Of a stretch of DNA of 55,928 nucleotides, positions 29,058 through 36,239 are shown piece after piece. Position 1 is the stretch's first letter. The number at the start of each line of letters is the position of its first letter. The translations under genes were made by a program, and so were the position numbers. The DNA comes from Agrobacterium larrymoorei (GTDB lineage Bacteria > Pseudomonadota > Alphaproteobacteria > Rhizobiales > Rhizobiaceae), in assembly GCF_013322225.1 (NCBI RefSeq), contig NZ_JAAMFB010000020.1:1-55928 (forward strand), written 5' to 3'. The notes beneath the pieces are model-generated. The model searched no databases. It worked only from the letters and a program-made list of their open reading frames with translations, and was not told the DNA's origin.

Positions 29058-30079
29058 CAGCGTGTCCTCGGGTCGAAGATTCGGTACAGGATGTCAGACA
29101 ACAGGTTCAGTCCGATGAAGATGACACCGACAATGAGTACGCAGGTCATCACGGCGTTCATGTCGCCGATGATCAGGTTGCTTGTCAGATACTGACCGAA
29201 GCCCGGCCATGCGAACACGGTTTCGATGAGAACGGCACCCTCGAGTAGCGAGCCATAGGCCAGCGCAATGATCGTGACGAGCTGAACGCGGATGTTGGTA
29301 AATGCATGACGCCAGATCGTCTGTCTGCTGGACAGTCCTTTGACCCGTGCGGTGGTGACATATTCCTGACCCAGCTGGTCCAGCATGAAGCTGCGTGTCA
29401 TTCGGGTGATGTAGGCGGAGGAGGAATAACCGAGCAGGGAAGCGGGCAGGATAAGATGGTTTATCGCCGACCAGAATACATCCATGTCGCCTGCAATGAG
29501 GCTGTCGATAAGTAGGAAGCCCGTGTGCTCTTCCACGAGACCAATATAGAACTGGTCCATACGGCCACTGCCACCGACCAAGCCCAAGTGAGCATAAAAG
29601 ACGATCAGTGCGATCATACCGGTCCAGAAGATCGGCATGGAATGGCCGAACAGGCTGAAGACGCGAACAACGTGGTCCTGCCACTTATCCTTATTGACGG
29701 CTGCGAACACGCCGAGCGGCACACCAAGGCCCGCGCCGATAATGATGGCGAAGGTCGCCAGCTCAATCGTTGCGGGCATCACATGCAGGATGTCTTGGAT
29801 GATTGGCTGACCGGTGCGGATCGATACGCCAAAATTGCCGGTGAAAACATCTCTCAGATAATAGAAGAACTGTTCCCAGATAGGGCGATCAAGACCCAGC
29901 GAACGGTAAACCTGTTCATAGGTTTCGCGTGTCGCGTCTTCGCCGACGATGGCGCGGACAGGATCAGCGGGCATAAGCCGACCTATGAAAAATGTGAGCA
30001 GAAGCAAACCGAGCAGCGTAATGGCAATGGTGCCAGCTTGCCCGGCTGCGCTACCGAAGCGCAGACGCCGTATCGACAT
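29057..30079 (-). CDS. Oligopeptide-type ABC transporter permease (OppB-like)
   Basis: A 340-residue permease with the first helix after a short basic N-terminus, LMPADPVRAIVGEDA as the OppB-type periplasmic entry, and the coupling loop EYVTTARVKGLSSRQTIWRH. The C-terminus LLSDILYRIFDPRTR is typical. It is the first gene of the permease-ATPase operon and is preceded by two palindromes that probably bind the adjacent GntR regulator. The binding protein that serves it is most likely the one encoded at 31227-32825, which lacks permease genes of its own. Confidence 0.92.
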   Translation of the reverse strand: MSIRRLRFGSAAGQAGTIAITLLGLLLLTFFIGRLMPADPVRAIVGEDATRETYEQVYRSLGLDRPIWEQFFYYLRDVFTGNFGVSIRTGQPIIQDILHVMPATIELATFAIIIGAGLGVPLGVFAAVNKDKWQDHVVRVFSLFGHSMPIFWTGMIALIVFYAHLGLVGGSGRMDQFYIGLVEEHTGFLLIDSLIAGDMDVFWSAINHLILPASLLGYSSSAYITRMTRSFMLDQLGQEYVTTARVKGLSSRQTIWRHAFTNIRVQLVTIIALAYGSLLEGAVLIETVFAWPGFGQYLTSNLIIGDMNAVMTCVLIVGVIFIGLNLLSDILYRIFDPRTR

Positions 30080-30116
30080 GATTTCCTCCGTTCGTCAGCG
30101 GTGGAGCTTCCTACTC

Positions 30117-30149
30117 CTTGTCTGACAAGTTTGGCGAACTTGTCACAAG
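30117..30149. promoter_or_regulatory. Two palindromic operators upstream of the OppB-like gene
   Basis: CTTGTCTGACAAG (30117-30129) is a perfect 6-1-6 palindrome and CTTGTCACAAG (30139-30149) a perfect 5-1-5 one. Their centres lie 21 bases apart, two helical turns, so two dimers could bind the same face of DNA. The form fits FadR-type GntR regulators, and such a gene lies directly upstream. Confidence 0.7.
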
Positions 30150-30287
30150 AGCGTCATGCTGTCAAGCAATCGGAGGCGTATGGAGCTTGTTGAGAAAAAT
30201 TTAATGTTCTTCAAACCTCGCCATCCCGCTACGCTCAATGAGTCTTGGGGGCGCCAACTAGTGCCCCAAAAGCAGCGCAAGCCGTGT

Positions 30288-31052
30288 TTAGGGCTTCAAG
30301 CCAGCGGGCACGGTATCGGAATGAACCGACTGCGATCTCAGAAGTGCCTTGTAACGGTCGAGGCTGCCGCGAAGATGAGCACGCATGCTTTCGCGGGCGC
30401 GTTCAGGGTCGCCCTCCAGAACCGCATCGACAATGTTCCCGTGTTCTTCCTGAAGATGCAGGTTGTAATCCTTGGGCCGCGCACCGGGCGCCGCGCCCTG
30501 CAATTCGCCACGCGGGATGATGCCGGAACGAATGAGTTGCAAAAACTCCGGAAAACGGGCGTTTTGGGTGGCTTGTGCGATTGCCAGATGAAAATCGAAG
30601 TCGGCATCCCGCGTCGAGCTGCCATTGCTGAGACATTCGCCAATACGGTGATGCGCTTCCAGAATCGTTTCAAGCTGAGCGGCAGAGCGCCGGGCGGCTG
30701 CGAATGCGGCTGATTCCACCTCGAATACGGTTCTCAATTCCAGCAGTTCGATGACCGAGGAAATGCGTTCCAGCTTGAGGTTGGTGAAGGGGAGGTCGTG
30801 CTTTTGAGGCGGTGTCAGCGCATAGACGCCAGCACCCTTGCGTGCCTGCACCAACCCGTCTGCCCGCAAAATAGCGATGGCTTCGCGCACGACCGTTCGG
30901 CTGACCGAATATTCCTTGGTCAGTTCGCTCTCGCTCGGCAGCCTGTCTCCCGGCTGGAAGACGCCTTCCGCCAGATCGCGCTTGAGTGCCATGCTGATTT
31001 TGGAGGCAAGCGAACCAACATGCTGATTGTCCAAAAGGCTTTCCTTTTGCAT
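30288..31052 (-). CDS. GntR-family regulator, FadR subfamily
   Basis: A 254-residue regulator. The winged helix is at about 15-80 (DRLPSESELTKEYSVSRTVVREAIAILRADGLVQARKGAGVYAL split over helices 2 and 3 and the wing), and the C-terminal FCD ligand domain at about 100-240, with the metal-type residues Asp and His in DADFDFHLAIAQATQN and a later His near EEHGNIVDAV. FCD regulators of this type usually sense organic acids or sugar acids. I start at ATG 31052, with GGGAG six bases upstream; a frame of 20 more codons has no ribosome site. It lies between the binding-protein and permease units, all in one direction, and probably controls both. Confidence 0.9.
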   Translation of the reverse strand: MQKESLLDNQHVGSLASKISMALKRDLAEGVFQPGDRLPSESELTKEYSVSRTVVREAIAILRADGLVQARKGAGVYALTPPQKHDLPFTNLKLERISSVIELLELRTVFEVESAAFAAARRSAAQLETILEAHHRIGECLSNGSSTRDADFDFHLAIAQATQNARFPEFLQLIRSGIIPRGELQGAAPGARPKDYNLHLQEEHGNIVDAVLEGDPERARESMRAHLRGSLDRYKALLRSQSVHSDTVPAGLKP

Positions 31053-31074
31053 TGGCGCTCCCACATGTCGCGAA

Positions 31075-31087
31075 GTTGTCAGGCATG
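31075..31087. promoter_or_regulatory. Imperfect operator upstream of the GntR gene
   Basis: GTTGTCAGGCATG resembles the CTTGTCTGACAAG site upstream of the permease gene but has one weak half. A further CATGTC lies at 31064-31069. This would allow autoregulation. Confidence 0.4.
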
Positions 31088-31181
31088 TTAGTGGATGCAA
31101 AAAATATTGCAAGCATCTCGCGCACCGCGCCCAGTGCCGCTTTTAGAATGCGGCAGGACGCATTGCGCTTTAAAGATATAA

Positions 31182-31203
31182 GGGCGGGTTGTTCAACCCG
31201 CCC
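31182..31203 (-). terminator. Hairpin terminator after the binding-protein gene
   Basis: GGGCGGGTTG at 31182-31191 pairs perfectly with CAACCCGCCC at 31194-31203. On the minus strand it lies 23 bases past the stop codon and is followed by a T-rich but not continuous stretch. Confidence 0.7.
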
Positions 31204-31226
31204 CTCACATGTTCAGTCCTGGGAGA

Positions 31227-32825
31227 CTATCTTTCTTTTGTCACTTCTTCGAAGCGCGTGACCCATGGGCTAACGATCAACCCCTTGACGTCGCTGCGGA
31301 AACCGGCTGTATCGATGACTTCGGAAAACGGCTGGATCGAGATCACGACGTCATCCATGTAATGCTGGATATCTTCGTAAGCCTTGGCCTGTTTCGCCTG
31401 GTCACGCTCAACGAGCGCATCTTCGATCATCTTGTTCAGCTTCTCGTCGTAGAAGCTGGTGCGCCATCCCTGATAGTTGGTCAACTTTGCCTCATCGGCA
31501 TTGTTGGGGTTGTAAACCATGGAGCGAAGGTTGTTGTCAGGGTGGGGCTGCTGTCCACCGCCACCGCGGCCAACCAGAAGCTCGAACTTACGGTCACGCA
31601 TTGCACCGTAAATCTGGTCGCCCGAACCGCTGATCAGATCGGCCTGAATGCCTGCCTGTGCGAGCGTGTTCTGGATCGCCGTCGCTGCTTTCATGAACGG
31701 GTCTTCGGAGAGGACACGGAGTGTCGTCTTGAAGCCGTTCGGATAACCCGCTTCAGCAAGCAACGCTTTGGCTTTTTCCACGTCGAGCTTAAAGCCCTCG
31801 TCAGGCAAGGCACCTAGAAAGCCGGTGGAAATGGGGCGCTGATGCAGCTTGCCATAGTAAGGCATCACAGCCTTGTCGAGGCCTTCATAATCGATGAGGT
31901 AGCGCAGCGCTTCACGAACCTTCGGCTTGGCAAACCGCTCGTCCTTCATGGAGACCGCAAGGTAATAGAAGCCAGAACCGGGAACGGATTCGATGCTGAC
32001 GCCCTTGTCTGCTTCCAGCGACTTCAGATCAGGTGCCTGAAGCGAATAGGCGACGTCGATGTCACCTTTTTCCAGCATGAGGCGCTGGGACTGCGATTCA
32101 GGCAGATGGCGCATCAACACGCGCTTCATCGCTGGCTTTTCACCCCAGTAATCGTCGTTACGAGTCAGAATGATGTATTCGTTCGACTTCCACTGGGTCA
32201 GGTTATAGGGGCCGGAACCTGCGGAATTCAGCGTGAGCCAGCCAGCACCAAGATCGCCATCCTTCTCGTTTTCAAGCGCGGTCTTGCTGTCGATGATGGT
32301 GCCCGGGCCATTCTGGGCCAGGATCATCAGTAGCAGGTTCGGGTCATCCGGCTTGGGGAGCTTGAGAACAAATGTGCGTTCATCTTCAGCTACGAACAGC
32401 TTGTCCGCATCCTCCAGCTTGTAGCCGCGCGTTTTGAGGAAGGACGACTGAGCGAGATTGCGAGCGAGCAGACGTTTAAGGCTCCATGCCACGTCGTTGG
32501 CAGTTACCGGATTGCCGGACGCAAATTTCAGGCCGTCGCGCAGATGAAAGCGGATCGACATGCGATCTTCCGCGATTTCCCACTTTTCTGCGGCACGTGG
32601 CTGCACGCTGCGATCCTTGGCGGAAAGCTCGACCAGCGTGTCGTAGACGTTGTTGAGAACCTGAACCGTTTCGCGACCGGTGATGGCGGCGGGGTCAAGT
32701 GTAAGGATATTGCTCATGGTGGTTGCCACCACCAACTGGTCCTTGGGCGTTTCCGCCATGACACCGACAGGAGCCACGCCGATCAAAAGAGCGGCGAATA
32801 CTGCGGATGCAAAAAACTTTTTCAT
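31227..32825 (-). CDS. Family-5 (peptide/oligosaccharide-type) ABC binding protein
   Basis: A 532-residue periplasmic binding protein. The signal peptide is about 1-24 (FFASAVFAALLIGVAPVGVMA-ETP). The family-5 core is seen in FHLRDGLKFASGNPVTANDVAWSLKR, AGSGPYNLTQWK...ILTRNDDYWG and KPKVREALRYLIDYEGL. I start at ATG 32825, preceded by GGGAGGCAAC. It is encoded with an SGNH esterase and an enolase-family enzyme and separately from its likely permease genes. Family-5 proteins carry peptides but also opines and, in Sinorhizobium, alpha-galactosides, so the ligand here need not be a peptide; the enzyme neighbours argue for a sugar acid or an ester. Confidence 0.9.
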   Translation of the reverse strand: MKKFFASAVFAALLIGVAPVGVMAETPKDQLVVATTMSNILTLDPAAITGRETVQVLNNVYDTLVELSAKDRSVQPRAAEKWEIAEDRMSIRFHLRDGLKFASGNPVTANDVAWSLKRLLARNLAQSSFLKTRGYKLEDADKLFVAEDERTFVLKLPKPDDPNLLLMILAQNGPGTIIDSKTALENEKDGDLGAGWLTLNSAGSGPYNLTQWKSNEYIILTRNDDYWGEKPAMKRVLMRHLPESQSQRLMLEKGDIDVAYSLQAPDLKSLEADKGVSIESVPGSGFYYLAVSMKDERFAKPKVREALRYLIDYEGLDKAVMPYYGKLHQRPISTGFLGALPDEGFKLDVEKAKALLAEAGYPNGFKTTLRVLSEDPFMKAATAIQNTLAQAGIQADLISGSGDQIYGAMRDRKFELLVGRGGGGQQPHPDNNLRSMVYNPNNADEAKLTNYQGWRTSFYDEKLNKMIEDALVERDQAKQAKAYEDIQHYMDDVVISIQPFSEVIDTAGFRSDVKGLIVSPWVTRFEEVTKER

Positions 32826-32905
32826 GTTGCCTCCCATGTGGACGCTGTTTCAGCAACGCCCTTGCTAGTTAGATTTCACCCCATTCCTCCGTGGGGCTTC
32901 CGGCT

Positions 32906-33535
32906 TTATTCCAGAATGCTGCGAACCGGTGCTGCCAGCGCCCGTCCAATTGCTGCCGTTTCTTCCGGCGCCAGATGGACACCGTCGATGGCAGAAGATT
33001 TCGCCACGGTACCCGCGTCGAAAAATGCTGCGTCTACCTCGCGCGCCAGCGCAGCAAGAAGGGGCGATAGCCGCTCGGACTCCGCAATGCGTCGTCCGGC
33101 TGCGGGCTTTCCATTCGGACCTTCCACACATGCCGGAGGTGCGACGATCAACAGTTTCGGCTGTGCACCCTTCGGCTTGTAGGGAAAAGTTTCGATGATC
33201 TGTGCCAGCCGCCGCATGCCGGAGATCGCGACTTCTGCGACACCGCCATGCATTGGTTTCAGGTCATTCGTTCCCAGCATGATGATGACGAGATCGAGCG
33301 GCATGTGACTTGCAAGTGAAACCGCCAGCGCCTTCGAACCATTCCGGCACGCAGGGCCAGTGTGATCGTCATAGCAGGTGGTGCGCCCGCCTAAACCCTC
33401 GGGGATTACTTTTGCGAAGCCGCCGAGTTCCTGCTCCAGCACTTCCGGCCAGCGGCTTTCTATCGGATGACGCAAGCCCGTTGCCGGATCTGCGCCCCAC
33501 GTCAAGCTATCGCCGAAAGCCAGGATAGTTTTCAT
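32906..33535 (-). CDS. SGNH-family arylesterase/acyltransferase
   Basis: A 209-residue esterase of the GDSL/SGNH family. Block I is GDSLTWGAD at 8-16 with the nucleophilic Ser10, the glycine block is in EGLGGRTT, block III is GTND near 88-91 and block V is DGVHL near 184-188 with the catalytic Asp and His. The layout and the stretch LDLVIIMLGTNDLK are those of the Mycobacterium smegmatis acyltransferase MsAcT and of rhizobial SGNH arylesterases. There is no signal peptide, so it acts in the cytoplasm, presumably on an imported ester. It is six bases from the enolase-family gene and 80 bases from the binding-protein gene. Confidence 0.9.
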   Translation of the reverse strand: MKTILAFGDSLTWGADPATGLRHPIESRWPEVLEQELGGFAKVIPEGLGGRTTCYDDHTGPACRNGSKALAVSLASHMPLDLVIIMLGTNDLKPMHGGVAEVAISGMRRLAQIIETFPYKPKGAQPKLLIVAPPACVEGPNGKPAAGRRIAESERLSPLLAALAREVDAAFFDAGTVAKSSAIDGVHLAPEETAAIGRALAAPVRSILE

Positions 33536-33541
33536 CGACGA

Positions 33542-34690
33542 TCACCGTACCCGATTGTTTTCGATGAAGTTGAAATTGATGTCTTCGCCAAGGCCAGGAC
33601 GATTGGGCACATGCACGAAGCCGTCCTTGTCCATCGGATCGGAAAGCGAATTCAGGTAATCGTGACCATCGTCATATTCAAGGAACGGATGCAGCAAGCC
33701 GCGTTCATACCAGCGGCAGTTCTTCGTCGCCGCAACAACATGCAGGTTCATGGCGGTGTTGCCGTGGACCTCGCACTCCATGCCGAATGCTTCGGCAAGA
33801 TGCATGGTCTTGAGAGCAGGTGTGATACCGCCGACATCGTTGACGCCGGTTCTGAGAATGTCGCATGCGCCGGATTTGATCCATTCGGCACGGTGCCAAT
33901 GCTTGCCAGCCGCACTTTCCGGACCCACGACGGGAATGTCGAGATTGTCGGAAAGCCACTTGTAGGATGAAAGAGACTGCTCGTCCATCGGCTCTTCGAT
34001 CCAGTCGAAATCCAGCTTTTCCAAGCCACGGCCCAATGCAAGAGCGTCTGTGCGGGAATACCAGTGGAACGCGTCGATCATCAGGCGAATATTCGGGCCG
34101 ACCGCTTCGCGAACGGCAGCGCATGCCTTCAAATCCATCTTCACGTCCGGCGCCCAGCTCACCGGCGGCATCCAGGTGTGAAGTTTGATGCCCTTGTAGC
34201 CACGCTTGACGAGCGTTTCAGCAAACCGACCGTAGTCTTCAGGTGTTGCAAGGCCGCCTTCCAATTCGTCACCACACATGATGGAGCCGTAAGCTAGAAC
34301 CTTGTCGCGATAACCGCCAATCAACTTGTAGACAGGTTGGTTGAGCGCACGACCTGCAAGGTCCCACAATGCACAATCGACCACGGCCAGCGTTCTGTCC
34401 GTCAACTGTGCTGCGGAACCGCGCTGCCAATGGGCCAGATCCTGCCAAAGACGCTCGCGGTCGCGTGCGTCCTCGCCGATAAGAACTTTCTTCACGAATT
34501 TTTCGATGACGTGAGGACGGACGATTTCTGGCGCGGTGAAGGAATGGCCTTCTTGCCCGTCTTCGGTGCGGATGGTCAGCATCGCCTGCTCGACCTGATG
34601 AGCAGGGCCCGGATGCGCATGACCGGCGCTATCCGAGTGGCGTCGTGTCGTCGTGCGGAAAACCCGCACCTCCACGTCGGTTATGATCAT
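33542..34690 (-). CDS. Enolase-superfamily (mandelate racemase-like) sugar-acid dehydratase or isomerase
   Basis: A 382-residue two-domain enzyme: capping domain about 1-130 and barrel 135-382. The magnesium ligands are D206 (LMIDAFHWY), E232 (WIEEP) and E258 (VVGPES). On the second barrel strand the motif is K169-L-H171 where many members have K-x-K. H309 (CEVHGN) sits where the base of the His-Asp dyad is expected, but the partner Asp position seems to be Gly282 by my hand alignment. Members act by removing the proton next to a carboxylate, mostly on acid sugars; the exact reaction is open. It is probably the first gene of the enolase-esterase-binding protein unit and is divergent from a ROK kinase. 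Confidence 0.87.
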   Translation of the reverse strand: MIITDVEVRVFRTTTRRHSDSAGHAHPGPAHQVEQAMLTIRTEDGQEGHSFTAPEIVRPHVIEKFVKKVLIGEDARDRERLWQDLAHWQRGSAAQLTDRTLAVVDCALWDLAGRALNQPVYKLIGGYRDKVLAYGSIMCGDELEGGLATPEDYGRFAETLVKRGYKGIKLHTWMPPVSWAPDVKMDLKACAAVREAVGPNIRLMIDAFHWYSRTDALALGRGLEKLDFDWIEEPMDEQSLSSYKWLSDNLDIPVVGPESAAGKHWHRAEWIKSGACDILRTGVNDVGGITPALKTMHLAEAFGMECEVHGNTAMNLHVVAATKNCRWYERGLLHPFLEYDDGHDYLNSLSDPMDKDGFVHVPNRPGLGEDINFNFIENNRVR

Positions 34691-34717
34691 CGGCTCGCTC
34701 CTCCTGAATGTGATAGC

Positions 34718-34768
34718 ATGTCTCGCTATATATGTCAGACATGTTTAGACATGTTTCCAAATCTTGTC
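34718..34768. promoter_or_regulatory. Operator cluster between the enolase-family and ROK genes
   Basis: ATGTCAGACAT (34732-34742) is a perfect palindrome. It is enclosed by CATGTCT (34718-34724) and AGACATG (34747-34753), which are complementary to each other, and CTTGTC follows at 34763-34768. All share the TGTC core of the sites at 30117-30149, so the same GntR regulator probably acts here on both divergent genes. Confidence 0.65.
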
Positions 34769-34918
34769 AAACACGTTCTCGGCTGGTCCCGTTGGGGTAG
34801 GGCTAGGTGACGGTGTCCTGCTGGTTCTTTTACGAAGCAAGGTGCTGTAATGGCTGGTAAAGCCAGCGAAGTCCGGTCATAGAAAACGTGTTGGAAAATT
34901 CGGTTCGGGAGAGCAGGC

Positions 34919-35845
34919 GTGATCGTTTGTTTTGATATTGGCGGAACGACCATCAAGGGTGCAGGAGCCTGGTCGATCGATGACATCCGTCCCGTTGCCC
35001 GAAGAAGCACGCCTGTTCACGACTTCGACGCTTTCGTGAATGTATTGCGGTCGGTCATTGAGGAGATAGGTCAAACTCCTGACTGCGTATCGATATCGAT
35101 TGCCGGGGTCGTCGACACTGACACGCAACGGGCGGTCATCGCCAATATTCCCTGTGCGCATGGTCGGCTGTTGAAAGATGATCTTGAGGCCGCATTGAAG
35201 CGACCGGTGCTGATTGCCAATGACGCCGATTGCTGTGCGCTGGCTGAATACGGTGCTGGAGCGGGCAGGGGGCATTCCGTTGTTTTTGGAGCTATCCTCG
35301 GGACAGGCGTTGGTGGAGGTCTTGTCATCAATGGCAAACTTATCAACGCTTCTGGCGGTTTTGCGGGAGAGTGGGGCCATGGACCTATTGCCGCCACGCG
35401 GGTCGGCAAGCCACCCGTCGAATTACCCCGATTCCGCTGTGGGTGTGGTCTAGATGGTTGCCTTGACGCCATCGGAAGCGCGCGAGGCATCGAAAAGCTG
35501 CACCGTCATCTCACCGGCGTTGACCTGTCCGCCGAGGGCATTCTTGAGGGCTGGTGTTCCGGTGATGAAACCTCCAGAAGAACCGTTGAATTCTATGTTG
35601 AAATCCTCGCTGGACCGCTTGCTCTCGTAGTCAACACCGTAGGCGCCACCATCATTCCTGTTGGTGGCGGGCTTTCCAATTCGTTGCCACTGATTACCGC
35701 TCTGGATGAAGCGGTGCGCCAACGCGTGTTGAGACGTTTTCAACGACCACTTGTCGTCAAGGCTGAATGCAGCATAGAGCCCGGAATTGTAGGAGCGGCT
35801 GTGCTAGGTTTCGACTTCGTTAAAGAGAGTGCTGCTAAACGGTAA
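34919..35845 (+). CDS. ROK-family sugar kinase
   Basis: A 308-residue kinase. The ATP phosphate loop is FDIGGTTIKGA at 5-15, the second ATP motif and base lie in IANDADCCALAEYGAG near 99-114, GTGVGGGLVINGKL follows, and the ROK zinc site is in EWGHGP followed by FRCGCGLDGCLDAIGS. These features fit a hexose or amino-sugar (GlcNAc/ManNAc) kinase rather than a ROK repressor, because there is no DNA-binding domain. The GTG start at 34919 has GGGAG upstream. It is divergent from the enolase-family gene and shares its operator region, so it probably phosphorylates a product of that pathway. Confidence 0.88.
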   Translation: MIVCFDIGGTTIKGAGAWSIDDIRPVARRSTPVHDFDAFVNVLRSVIEEIGQTPDCVSISIAGVVDTDTQRAVIANIPCAHGRLLKDDLEAALKRPVLIANDADCCALAEYGAGAGRGHSVVFGAILGTGVGGGLVINGKLINASGGFAGEWGHGPIAATRVGKPPVELPRFRCGCGLDGCLDAIGSARGIEKLHRHLTGVDLSAEGILEGWCSGDETSRRTVEFYVEILAGPLALVVNTVGATIIPVGGGLSNSLPLITALDEAVRQRVLRRFQRPLVVKAECSIEPGIVGAAVLGFDFVKESAAKR

Positions 35846-36239
35846 GCGATCATTGAGGGGCTATTTTCAAGCCGGTTGTTTAGCCTCCCTCACCATCACG
35901 CTTCAGCAGATATAGCTTGCAACGGTTGGCGATCTGGCATCGTCACAGTCTCCGATAATGCCGGTTGCAGCGCGTTGTCTTGAGTGGCCAGCATACTCTG
36001 TCGCCACCCGTCCAGATGGCGTCGTATTTCCGATGATGTGCGCCATCATTCCATGGTCTTCTGTAACCGAAGAGGACGCCCCGGTCGTATGCGCAACCGG
36101 TGCGATGGAGGCGTAGTCGCAGATTCCCTGAGTTGAGGTCGTCGCTACCTTCCGATCCTTTTTTGCACAGCCGAAGGAGCGGCTGGATTTCAGTTGCCGT
36201 GGATTTTCTATCGATGGCATGACACAGGAGGAAAAGCAG
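35846..36239. other. 394-base gap before fdhA, no gene recognised
   Basis: The stretch is open in several frames, among them a minus-strand frame of 105 codons at 35903-36220 and a plus-strand frame over 35918-36111, but I recognise no protein in any of them and see no good ribosome site. It may hold a decayed gene or a leader RNA. The fdhA promoter must lie in its right part; AGGAGG at 36228-36233 is the fdhA ribosome site. Confidence 0.4.

Noticed and set aside
30245..30269. TTGGGG...CCCCAA inverted repeat after the GntR gene
   Set aside because: The stem is only six bases with a 13-base loop and no T-run on the minus strand; it is too weak to call a terminator.
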